From: an uncultured SAR86 cluster bacterium
GTDB lineage: Bacteria > Pseudomonadota > Gammaproteobacteria > Magnimaribacterales > TMED112
Length of the DNA: 50,988 nt
NCBI GenBank assembly: GCA_902526535.1
Contig: CABZLG010000006.1
Location: forward strand, 1 to 50,988
Direction of reading: 5' to 3'
The notes under the pieces: model-generated
The model's database searches: none
What the model was told of the DNA's origin: nothing
Seen by the model: the letters and a program-made list of their open reading frames with translations, nothing else
Shown here: piece by piece, positions 31,975-40,869 of the stretch
Position numbering within the stretch: position 1 is the first letter of the stretch
Layout: every line of letters starts with the position of its first letter
Translations under genes and position numbers: made by a program

Positions 31975-34163
31975 AAAAACCTTTCGTTAGCGTTGTTGTA
32001 GCAAGTTATAACAGAAAGTACATAATCAATGAAAGTATTCAATCTATTCTTTCGCAAAATTATCCAGAGAATTCATTTGAGGTAATTGTTGTAGACAATA
32101 ACTCTAATGATGGAACAGTATCTGAAATTAAAAAAATATTTTCTAGGGAAATAGATAATAAAAAAATAAAACTTCTAGATTTAAAATTAAATTCTGGTTC
32201 ATCAGGTTCATATATTGAAGCCTTAAAGGTTATTCATGAGGATTGGAAATACATGCTAAAAATGGATGAAGATGTAGTACTTGATAAAGATTGTGTTGCT
32301 GAGCTAGTTAATGAAGCAGAAAAATCAGAAAAACATACTTTTGTAGGTGGAAAAGTATTTTATTTTCAAAATAAGAATACATTACATGCTATTGGTGCCG
32401 ACTTAAAACCTTACTATGCAATAGCAAAAGGTATTGGTGTTAATGAAACTAATCACGAAAAATTCTCTGAAGCTAGAACACTTGATGCTCTAAATGGATG
32501 TATGGTGTTAATTTCCAGAAAAATAGAAAAAGAAATTGGTTGGTTTGATAAAGATTACTTTCTCTATTACGACGATCATGATCTGATGTACAGATCTATA
32601 AAAGCAAAAAATATTCATCGTTTTACTCCGAAAGCTATTGGTTATCACGATACTAAAACAGGCAGCAAAAATAAATATGCAAATAAACAATGGTTATATT
32701 ACTCAACAAGAGGATCATTATTATTTCTTAAAAAGAACTTCAAATCACTATCGGTTGGGTGGTTTTTATACTTGCTCGCTCATAATATAAAGTTTACCGC
32801 AGGCTTATTTTTTTTATTCATTCATTCTAACTATCACAATTTTCTTATAAATCTTCGTTATTTTTTCAAAGGATATCTTCATGGCATTCAAGGAAAAAAA
32901 GGATTTTACGATATTAATCAAAATGGTTTGAATGTAGTTGTATTTTCAGGAGGAAGGGGTTCGATAAACTTATGTGATGGACTTAGAGAGTTTTCAAAAG
33001 TAAATGATGTTAATTTAAATTTAACAAATATTATTAATGCTTATGATGATGGCCTCTCAACTGGTGCAATAAGAGCTTTTTTTGATTATAAAATTTTAGG
33101 ACCTTCTGATTTAAGAAAAGTCCAAGAGACTCAATATGAATTTTATTATCCAGAAGGAGAGGGGCTCGATTTTTTTAAAAGCCGTACATCATGTGACTTC
33201 CTAGATTTTAAAAATGATATTTCTAAGCTTATAGATAATCAAAATTATAAATCAAAGTTTTTCCCTTATTACCAAAAAATGAATTATCAAATGCAAGAGA
33301 TAATTAGTGATTCACTTTCACATTTTAAAAAAATTTCTGAAGAGCAAAATAAATCATTAAAAATCCAAGATTTTGCCTTATCTAATATTATTTATGGTTC
33401 TCTAGAGCATGAATATGGAGATATAAAGAAAGTTGAACTTATGGTGAGAGATGCTTTCAATTTGCCAAATGAGGTTTTCCTTAATTCATCAGAGACTGGT
33501 TATCTTTTCGGTCTTACAGAGGATGGAAAGCTTCTGAAAGACGAGTCAGAAATTGTAGGTTATGAGGGAAAAACACCAATTTTTGAAATTTTTTATAAAA
33601 AATATCCATTATCAAAAGAAGAGGAGAAGCAATTTAAGTCTTTATCAGGGCTTATTAAGAAAAAACAGTATCTCGAAAATGTGTCATCATCATTTCCTGA
33701 CCTAAGCCAAGACACTTCTTTAGCAGTTCGTAAAGCCGACATTATAATATATGGTCCTGGTACTCAATACAGCAGTTTGTACCCAACTTATTGGACAAAA
33801 GGATTAACTGAAGAGATCTCAAAATCTTCAGCACAAAAGTTTTTTATAACAAATATTGATCATGACAATGAAACCCCAGAATTCACTGCTGCAGATCAAA
33901 TTAAGCAGGCAAGGTTTTATTTAAACCAAAAAGGAAAACTTAATTTTAGGATACCTGAACTTTTTGATGTAATTATTTCAAATTCTCCATCAAAACAAGA
34001 TTCTAGGTACATAAGGTTGAATATGAGCGAATTATATCAACTTGATCTTAAGGAAATCCTAGCTGAAGATTTTGAATCTATTGACTCAGGAAAACATGAT
34101 AATTTAAAAATTTCATCATTAATAATGGGTGCAAATAGCTCAAAATGGAGATCAGATTCTTGA
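31971..34163 (+). CDS. Fusion: GT2 glycosyltransferase + YvcK/CofD-like domain
   Basis: N-term SVVVASYNRKYIINESIQSILSQNYPENSFEVIVVDNNSNDGT; C-term VVVFSGGRGSINLCDGLREF, NAYDDGLSTGAIR, GPSDLRK, IIIYGPGTQYSSLYPTYWTKGL, FITNIDHDNETPEFTAADQI. Confidence 0.82.
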   Translation: MKKPFVSVVVASYNRKYIINESIQSILSQNYPENSFEVIVVDNNSNDGTVSEIKKIFSREIDNKKIKLLDLKLNSGSSGSYIEALKVIHEDWKYMLKMDEDVVLDKDCVAELVNEAEKSEKHTFVGGKVFYFQNKNTLHAIGADLKPYYAIAKGIGVNETNHEKFSEARTLDALNGCMVLISRKIEKEIGWFDKDYFLYYDDHDLMYRSIKAKNIHRFTPKAIGYHDTKTGSKNKYANKQWLYYSTRGSLLFLKKNFKSLSVGWFLYLLAHNIKFTAGLFFLFIHSNYHNFLINLRYFFKGYLHGIQGKKGFYDINQNGLNVVVFSGGRGSINLCDGLREFSKVNDVNLNLTNIINAYDDGLSTGAIRAFFDYKILGPSDLRKVQETQYEFYYPEGEGLDFFKSRTSCDFLDFKNDISKLIDNQNYKSKFFPYYQKMNYQMQEIISDSLSHFKKISEEQNKSLKIQDFALSNIIYGSLEHEYGDIKKVELMVRDAFNLPNEVFLNSSETGYLFGLTEDGKLLKDESEIVGYEGKTPIFEIFYKKYPLSKEEEKQFKSLSGLIKKKQYLENVSSSFPDLSQDTSLAVRKADIIIYGPGTQYSSLYPTYWTKGLTEEISKSSAQKFFITNIDHDNETPEFTAADQIKQARFYLNQKGKLNFRIPELFDVIISNSPSKQDSRYIRLNMSELYQLDLKEILAEDFESIDSGKHDNLKISSLIMGANSSKWRSDS

Positions 34164-34882
34164 GAAAAATTATTATTCCATGTGCTGGAAAATCATCAAG
34201 AATGAATTCATCAGTACCTAAGCAACTACTTAAAATTAAAGGGAGAGCAGCTATAAATTACCTTTTAGAAGAGGTTGATAAGTATTTTGAAACAATAATT
34301 ATACCGATACCTAATGACAAATCTTCAAAAGAGTTATTTAAGAAAAATATTGAGAATCATTTTTTATCAAAGATTAATTTTATTGAAAGTGAGGCAGGTT
34401 CAGGAGATGGACAAGCAGTTTTAGACGGATTAAGTAGTTTTAAAGCAAAGGGCAATTTAATATTTGTTTGCTGGGGGGATACCTTTATCATTGATTCACC
34501 ACTAGCGTTTGAAAAGCATTTAAATATTTCTGATGATGCTGATATTTTTGTACCTGTGATATTTGATAAAAAACCATATGTGAAATATATGCTTAAAGAA
34601 AATTCTGAATTTATTGAGAATATTTATCTCTCAATTGATGAAAATAAAGAGATCAATTGGGAGGAAGGATTAGCAGACCAGAGTATATTTATTATTAAAG
34701 ATTCCATAATCCAACAATTGCAAGACTATAAAAATGATTTAAATGGGAGTCCACTTAATTTCTTAAGGTTTATGAATTTATTTTCAAAAAGCTTGAAGAT
34801 AAAAGCATTAAAAATGCCAAAAAGAATTTCAAAATCTTACAATATTGCATCAGAATTTCTTGATATAAAGAGTTTTATCTAA
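34145..34882 (+). CDS. Nucleotidyltransferase (sugar NTP transferase-like)
   Basis: KIIIPCAGKSSRMNSSVPKQLLKIKGRAAINYLLEEV; LIFVCWGDTFI. Confidence 0.8.
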   Translation: MEIRFLRKIIIPCAGKSSRMNSSVPKQLLKIKGRAAINYLLEEVDKYFETIIIPIPNDKSSKELFKKNIENHFLSKINFIESEAGSGDGQAVLDGLSSFKAKGNLIFVCWGDTFIIDSPLAFEKHLNISDDADIFVPVIFDKKPYVKYMLKENSEFIENIYLSIDENKEINWEEGLADQSIFIIKDSIIQQLQDYKNDLNGSPLNFLRFMNLFSKSLKIKALKMPKRISKSYNIASEFLDIKSFI

Positions 34883-36041
34883 ATTTTGAAATTAAAGAAC
34901 CTATTATGTAACCTGGAGCTTTAATAATATCCAACATTAACCCAATAGTGCCAATAAATAACCACCTAACAGGAAGAAGATAATTTAATTTAACTTTGTT
35001 GCTTATTGGTTTAAAAAGTCCCCTAACCAATATAGAGGAAACCAAAACTAAAACCACAAAAATTTTCGTGATATGTGGAATATAAAAAACGGTATCTTCT
35101 ACCCAGTCAGCTACTACTGAGTTCCAATTAAATACAGAAAGAAAGATAAAAAGAAAAACTGTGTATTTAAGAGTAATAAATGGAAGTCTATTTTCTACCT
35201 GCTTAGGAAAAAATCTCGATGCAATTAAAAAACTCAAAAAAATTACAAGTAGTGATAAAAAGTATTTTTTAGTTACATCTGCAATATAGAGCGGATTCTC
35301 ATCCCAGCCTTCAAGAAAAAAATTCCATCTTGGTATGACTAATGCAGATAAGATTATAAAAATTGATAAATACAGATCTTTTGCATCTTTTTGAACATTT
35401 ACAATTGCAGTATAAAAGCTATAAATAAAGTATTTTTTTGCAGCATCTAAGAATGAATTTGGAAATTCTCCGTACTCTATTTCAATTTCATTACCTATAG
35501 ATGTTTTCAAAAGAGTTTTTTGTCTCTCCCTCCACTCAATATCATATGAAGACCTTACATTTTCGATGAAAAACATTTTTTTGCTGAATTTACTTCGCTT
35601 AAATATAGTTCCAGGAACTGTTTCATGAGACGCGTCACCATATGAAAGAATTCTTAGTATTTTTTGAAATTTATTTTTTGAGAAGAATTTTGTATTTCCA
35701 AAAATCAAATCTGAGTTATCCCCTTCCAATTGTGCTATATATTTTTCTATCCATGTATCATTTGGAATTGTTTTAGTATCAAGCAAACCAATAAACTTTT
35801 GTGTTGCAAGAGACATTCCAACATTTGTACTTTTTCCTGCAAAAGAGCCATCAATTTTTTTGTAAATAAGATTAATCAGCTTAAATTTTTGTTTTTGTAG
35901 AAAGTTTTTTATCGAATTATCAGTACTGGAATCAACAATAATGATTTCCTTTGGCAATACAGTTTGATTTTTTATTGCGTTAATAGTTTTTTGAAAAACT
36001 TTAATGTCATCATTTCTAGATGGAATTACTATACTTATCAT
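34875..36041 (-). CDS. GT2 glycosyltransferase with C-terminal membrane domain
   Basis: ISIVIPSRNDDIKVFQKTINAIKNQTVLPKEIIIVDSSTDNS; several C-terminal TM stretches. Confidence 0.85.
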   Translation of the reverse strand: MISIVIPSRNDDIKVFQKTINAIKNQTVLPKEIIIVDSSTDNSIKNFLQKQKFKLINLIYKKIDGSFAGKSTNVGMSLATQKFIGLLDTKTIPNDTWIEKYIAQLEGDNSDLIFGNTKFFSKNKFQKILRILSYGDASHETVPGTIFKRSKFSKKMFFIENVRSSYDIEWRERQKTLLKTSIGNEIEIEYGEFPNSFLDAAKKYFIYSFYTAIVNVQKDAKDLYLSIFIILSALVIPRWNFFLEGWDENPLYIADVTKKYFLSLLVIFLSFLIASRFFPKQVENRLPFITLKYTVFLFIFLSVFNWNSVVADWVEDTVFYIPHITKIFVVLVLVSSILVRGLFKPISNKVKLNYLLPVRWLFIGTIGLMLDIIKAPGYIIGSLISKFR

Positions 36042-36057
36042 GTAAAATCTACCATTA

Positions 36058-36792
36058 ATGCAGAGTAATAGTATAGCAATAATCCCTGCAAGGGGAGGCT
36101 CTAAGGGGCTTGAGAAAAAGAATTTAAGAGAATTCTTGGGTCATCCTTTAATTGCATGGCCAATCGAGGCAGCTAAGAGATCCAAAAAACTTTCAAAAAT
36201 AGTTGTTTCTACAGATGATAAAGACATAAGAGAGGTCGCTTTAAAATATGGTGCTGAAGTTCCCTTTTTACGAACTAGTAATGTTTCAGGTGACTTAACA
36301 ACCACCGAGGAGACTTTAAAGTATTCTTTATTAGAGTCCGAAAAAATATTTAAACAAAGCTTCGATATATGTGTTTTTTTAACATGTACAGATTTATTTA
36401 GAAGAGATGGATGGATAGATCATGCTATAGATGCACTTGAAGAAAATAATGAATTGGAGAGTGTATTTGTCACTAATGAAACCCACAAAAACTTTTGGGA
36501 GGTAATTGATAATAATCCAATACGTCTTAAAGAGTGGATGAGTGTTTATGAGAGTAGACAAGTTAGAAGAAAATCATACAGGGAAGATACTGGGTTAGCT
36601 TGTGCATCTCGTTCAAACCTTTGGAGGAATGGCCGTAGAATTGGTGACAATGTTCAGCTGATAACAGATAATAGAAGCTTTTCAGCATTAGACATACATA
36701 ATGATTTTGATTTATTTTTAGCTAATAAGGCAGCCGAATGGATCAAAGAGAATGATTTTGAAAATTTACCTCCGGTACCAGAGAAAATATGA
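36058..36792 (+). CDS. Acylneuraminate cytidylyltransferase-like (CMP-sugar synthetase)
   Basis: IAIIPARGGSKGLEKKNLREFLGHPLIAWPIEAAKRS; IVVSTDDKDIREVALKYGAEVPFLRT. Confidence 0.88.
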   Translation: MQSNSIAIIPARGGSKGLEKKNLREFLGHPLIAWPIEAAKRSKKLSKIVVSTDDKDIREVALKYGAEVPFLRTSNVSGDLTTTEETLKYSLLESEKIFKQSFDICVFLTCTDLFRRDGWIDHAIDALEENNELESVFVTNETHKNFWEVIDNNPIRLKEWMSVYESRQVRRKSYREDTGLACASRSNLWRNGRRIGDNVQLITDNRSFSALDIHNDFDLFLANKAAEWIKENDFENLPPVPEKI

Positions 36793-38114
36793 TGAAAAAA
36801 GCTTCCATAATAATTAGAACGAAGAATGAAGAAAAATGGATTTCTATTTGTTTGAATGCAATTTTCAAACAAGATTACAAAAATTTTGAGGTGATTATTG
36901 TAGATAATTGTTCTACAGACAAGACTGTTGAAAAAGCAAAAGAATGGAATGTAAAAGTAGTTACCCTCAAAGAATTTAAACCAGGAAACGCAATAAATTT
37001 TGGAATTGAAAACTCTTCAGGAGATTATCTGATATGTTTGTCTGCTCACTGTATTCCTAAAGAGAAAGATTGGCTTAAAAATTTAGTAAGTGATTTAGAA
37101 GATGAAAAAATTGCGGGTGTTTATGGAAAGCAAGTGCCCACAAGTTCATCACACTATCTCGATAAAAGGGATTTATTTCTGACATTTGGAAATGATAAGA
37201 GAGTTCAGGAAAAGGATTCTTTTTTTCACAATGCCAACTCAGCATTTACGAGAAAAACCTGGGAGAAATTTCGTTTTGATGACGAAGTGACTAATATTGA
37301 GGACAGAATTTGGGGAAAAGAAGTTATAAAGAATAAACTCAAGATTGTATATGAGCCAGATGCAGTAGTTTTTCATCATCATGGTATACATCAGGAAGCA
37401 GATAAAAAAAGAGCTAAAAAAATTGTTCAAATAATGGAAGCAGACGAATTTAAGAGTGAAAATCTTTGTGAATATAAAGGAAAAACAAAAGACATACTTA
37501 TTATTTTTGATCGAGAAAAATATGACGACTTTCGTCTTGGTCTTTTGCGAAAAGTTATAAGTGATGCAAAAAAAAGTTCGGTTTTTGAAGACATAGTATT
37601 TTGTGGAATTGATAAAAGGGCTTTGAAGCAAGCAGAAGAATCTGGACTCGATATTTTTGATAGAAGTACAAAAGACTATGACACCTCCTTAAATGATGTA
37701 TTAAAAGATTGCCTTTTAGATTTTGAAAATCAAAAATATATACCTAATTCTATTACTCTTTCTTCTGTTAACTACCCTTTTAGAGATCAGAGTAGTTTTA
37801 AAAATTTGGTAGATAGTTTTTACGAATCAGCATTTCTACCAACACTTTATAGTCATGAAGAAAAAAGAATATGTTTTACAAGAGGAGAGGAAAGCGAAAT
37901 AGCAATAAACAATCAGCTATTGCCAAGAGAATTAGAAGAATCATCAGTGATGATTTGTCCATTTGGTTTTGGGTGCACACTTAATGCCTCAGATTTAAGG
38001 AATGGGAACTTTTTACAAAAAAGAGTAAATCTTATCCCCCAACTTAATCAAGCTGATATGATTGAAATAAGCACTGAAGAAGAAATGAGTAAATTTGAGG
38101 TGAAATTTGAGTAA
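36789..38114 (+). CDS. GT2 glycosyltransferase fused to a C-terminal domain resembling a degenerate NeuA-type cytidylyltransferase
   Basis: N-term ASIIIRTKNEEKWISICLNAIFKQDYKNFEVIIVDNCSTDKT; C-term DILIIFDREKYDDFRLGLLRKVISDAKKSSVFEDIVFCG ... SITLSSVNYPFRDQSSFKNLVDSF. Confidence 0.75.
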   Translation: MMKKASIIIRTKNEEKWISICLNAIFKQDYKNFEVIIVDNCSTDKTVEKAKEWNVKVVTLKEFKPGNAINFGIENSSGDYLICLSAHCIPKEKDWLKNLVSDLEDEKIAGVYGKQVPTSSSHYLDKRDLFLTFGNDKRVQEKDSFFHNANSAFTRKTWEKFRFDDEVTNIEDRIWGKEVIKNKLKIVYEPDAVVFHHHGIHQEADKKRAKKIVQIMEADEFKSENLCEYKGKTKDILIIFDREKYDDFRLGLLRKVISDAKKSSVFEDIVFCGIDKRALKQAEESGLDIFDRSTKDYDTSLNDVLKDCLLDFENQKYIPNSITLSSVNYPFRDQSSFKNLVDSFYESAFLPTLYSHEEKRICFTRGEESEIAINNQLLPRELEESSVMICPFGFGCTLNASDLRNGNFLQKRVNLIPQLNQADMIEISTEEEMSKFEVKFE

Positions 38115-39168
38115 ATTAAAGCTAGCTTTCATAGGTTTAGGGCGTGCAGCTCAACATTATACTGAAGTCATTAAAGAAAATTTATCTGATGAATATATCT
38201 TTTCTGTAGGTGTAGATCAGTATGCAGAATCAAGGAGCAAATGGGAAAAAGAGAATTCAGGTAAGACTTTTTCTTCAATAGATGAGGTAAGTAAAGATGA
38301 TGTTGATATTGCAATAATTACCACTCCATCAGGTAGTCATGCTGATAACTCAAAAGTGCTTTTACAAAATGGAGTTAATGTTCTGTGTGAAAAACCTATA
38401 GGTCTTAACGTAGGGGATGTTGTTGCAAATATGGCACTTGCTAAAGAAAAAAATGTTCTTTACGGAGGTGTATTTCAAAACAGACTAAATAAACCAATTA
38501 AATATATTGAAAAACTCTTTTCACAAAATGATTTTGGAAAAATCATTTCAGCAAGTGTTAAATTACAGTGGTGCCGGCTTCAAGATTATTACAATGATGA
38601 ATGGCACGGCAGATGGAAAACAGATGGTGGAGTAATTAGCCAGCAAGCAATACACCATATTGATGCTCTATTTTATTTATTTGGTCCTCCGCAATTTTTA
38701 TCTGGTTTCTCTGGAAATATCAATAATAAACTTGAAGCAGAGGATACTTTTGTTGCATCTGGAACACTTTTGAAGGGCGGATTTTTTACAATTGAAGCAA
38801 CGACCGCTGTAAGACCTGAAGATTTTTCAGCATCATTGGAAGTGGTGACTGATAAATATCAAATTTCAGTTGGAGGCATCGCTTTAAATGAGCTAACAAG
38901 AGTTAAGCTTGATGGAGTGGAACTGTCAAATGAACTTAAAGAGAACTCAGAAACTGTAAAAAATGGTTATGGTAACGGTCATTTACATATGCTCAAAGAA
39001 ATTAGTAAAAATTTTAATGAATCCGGAAAAATTATTTTTCCTACAAGTGCAGAATCAAGTTTAGATTCAATAAAATATATTCATGCTTTATATTCGTCTG
39101 TGGAGAATAATTCAATAATTTCATTTTCTGATGATGTTAGATCAGCTAAACTAGGGCAAGATGTATAA
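38107..39168 (+). CDS. Gfo/Idh/MocA-family oxidoreductase
   Basis: LKLAFIGLGRAAQHYTEVI; TPSGSHADNSKVLLQNGVNVLCEKPIGLN; GGVISQQAIHHIDALFYLFG. Confidence 0.92.
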   Translation: MSKLKLAFIGLGRAAQHYTEVIKENLSDEYIFSVGVDQYAESRSKWEKENSGKTFSSIDEVSKDDVDIAIITTPSGSHADNSKVLLQNGVNVLCEKPIGLNVGDVVANMALAKEKNVLYGGVFQNRLNKPIKYIEKLFSQNDFGKIISASVKLQWCRLQDYYNDEWHGRWKTDGGVISQQAIHHIDALFYLFGPPQFLSGFSGNINNKLEAEDTFVASGTLLKGGFFTIEATTAVRPEDFSASLEVVTDKYQISVGGIALNELTRVKLDGVELSNELKENSETVKNGYGNGHLHMLKEISKNFNESGKIIFPTSAESSLDSIKYIHALYSSVENNSIISFSDDVRSAKLGQDV

Positions 39169-40036
39169 CAAGTTTCCTGGAAAAGATATAACTGAAGAGG
39201 ATATAAAGTCTAAAATACCTTTAGTAGCTAATTTTTCAAAAGAACCTTTCGAAATAGCAGGTGTTGTTTTTAATGGTAAAAAAATTCCTGTTATGGCAGG
39301 TCCAAACATGGTTGAGTCAGAGGAACTCATCATAGAAACTGCAAAGTCAGTAAAAGCTTCAGGTGCTAGTTTTCTAAGAGGTGGAGCTTTCAAACCTTTA
39401 AGTTTTCCATATAGAAATGAGAAATATACAGAAACAGGCTTAGATGGTCTTAAGTGGTTAAAGTCAGCTAGAGAGGAGGCTGAAATACCTGTTATAACTG
39501 AAGTTATGGAAGAAAAACATTTAGATGCAGTATGCGATGCTACGGATATCTTGCAGATTGGATCTAGAAACATGCAAAATTATCCTTTAATAGTAGAATC
39601 AGCAAAGACAGGTTTCCCTATCATGCTTAAACGACATTATGGTGCCTCATTAAGAGATTGGTTGGGAGCAGCTGAGTACGCTCTTAAGGAAGGCTGTACA
39701 AAATTAATTTTATGTGAGAGAGGAATGTCAATTCCACATACTCATAGAGCAACTTCTAGATTTTCATTGGATTTGCAAGTTCTTCCAGCAACACAAGAAA
39801 TAACAAATATTCCAGTTGCTACTGACCCCTCCCATGCAACCTTCTGGCGTGATTGGGTTGAACCAATGACACTTGCATCAATTGCATCTGGAGCCGATTC
39901 AATAATGTTAGAGGTTCATCCAGATCCAGAAAATTCTGCAGTTGATCCTTTGCAACCAATCAACTTCGATACGTTTGATTCTCTCATGAAAAAAATGGAT
40001 AACGTTGCAAAAGCTGTTGCTAAACAAGTAATTTGA
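39161..40036 (+). CDS. DAHP synthase family (type I beta-like) with divergent substrate and metal motifs
   Basis: VMAGPNMVESEELI; LRGGAFKPLSFPYRNE; DILQIGSRNMQNYPLI; ILCERGMSIPHTHRATSRFSLDLQVLP; TDPSHAT; MLEVHPDPENSAVDPLQP. Confidence 0.85.
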   Translation: MYNKFPGKDITEEDIKSKIPLVANFSKEPFEIAGVVFNGKKIPVMAGPNMVESEELIIETAKSVKASGASFLRGGAFKPLSFPYRNEKYTETGLDGLKWLKSAREEAEIPVITEVMEEKHLDAVCDATDILQIGSRNMQNYPLIVESAKTGFPIMLKRHYGASLRDWLGAAEYALKEGCTKLILCERGMSIPHTHRATSRFSLDLQVLPATQEITNIPVATDPSHATFWRDWVEPMTLASIASGADSIMLEVHPDPENSAVDPLQPINFDTFDSLMKKMDNVAKAVAKQVI

Positions 40037-40050
40037 AGATGAAAAGGGCG

Positions 40051-40869
40051 GTAATAATAGGGAAAGATGTTTCAAAGGGTGCTCGTTCTCCTATATTATG
40101 GAATGCTGCTTTTAACGCACTCGATATAGATGCAGAAATGACAACTGTAGATATAGAGCATGAAAGTGATGCAATAGAATTCTTAGATTCAGAAACATCA
40201 AAACCTGATTTTATTGGTGGAGCGGTAGCAGCACCACTTAAAGAAGTTGTCGCTGATTATTTTGCAAATAATAGTGGAAGTTTTATTGAGCCAAAAAATT
40301 GTTTCTTTAATTCTGAAGGCAGGTTTACAGCAGCTAATACTGATACCTTAGCTTTACTCGAATCAATTAGTTCTGTAAAAAAAGATTTAGATATTAAAAG
40401 GGTATGCATTCTTGGAACAGGAGGAGTTTCAAAATCATTGTGCTATCAACTTTCTAATCAAAATAAAAATTTTGATATAGATGTTTATGGAAGAAATCAG
40501 GAAATTTCTAGTTTATTTACTGATTTTGGGATGAATTTTAAAGATTATGGTTCGCTTAATCTTGATATAGAAAACTATGATGTTCTTATAAATTGCACTT
40601 CTATAGGTAAAGATGGAAATAATGAAGATTCTATTCTTTCAACTAGTCAATTAAGTTTAATTAATAAAGAAGCTCTGTTATTCGATGTTAATTATATAAA
40701 CAGTCCTTCAAAACTATTAAGAGATGCAAGCTCTCTTTCTCTAAATTGTATTGATGGCTCACGAATGAATCTTATGCAAGCAGTCATAGGTTTTTGTTTA
40801 GCAAATGATCTGGTAGGAAAAGAAGATGTTGTTCATCAACACATGCTTGAAGCAATTAAAGAGATTTAA
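40051..40869 (+). CDS. Shikimate dehydrogenase (AroE)-like, divergent substrate pocket
   Basis: AVIIGKDVSKGARSPILWNAAF; GGAVAAPLKEVVADYF; AANTDTLALL; RVCILGTGGVSKSLCYQL; GSRMNLMQAVIGF. Start approximate (track 40033). Confidence 0.82.
   Translation, partial: VIIGKDVSKGARSPILWNAAFNALDIDAEMTTVDIEHESDAIEFLDSETSKPDFIGGAVAAPLKEVVADYFANNSGSFIEPKNCFFNSEGRFTAANTDTLALLESISSVKKDLDIKRVCILGTGGVSKSLCYQLSNQNKNFDIDVYGRNQEISSLFTDFGMNFKDYGSLNLDIENYDVLINCTSIGKDGNNEDSILSTSQLSLINKEALLFDVNYINSPSKLLRDASSLSLNCIDGSRMNLMQAVIGFCLANDLVGKEDVVHQHMLEAIKEI

Noticed and set aside
36042-36057. Regulatory switch in the 16-bp divergent gap
   Set aside because: A TAAAAT lies before the + gene, but nothing beyond a compact divergent promoter can be supported.
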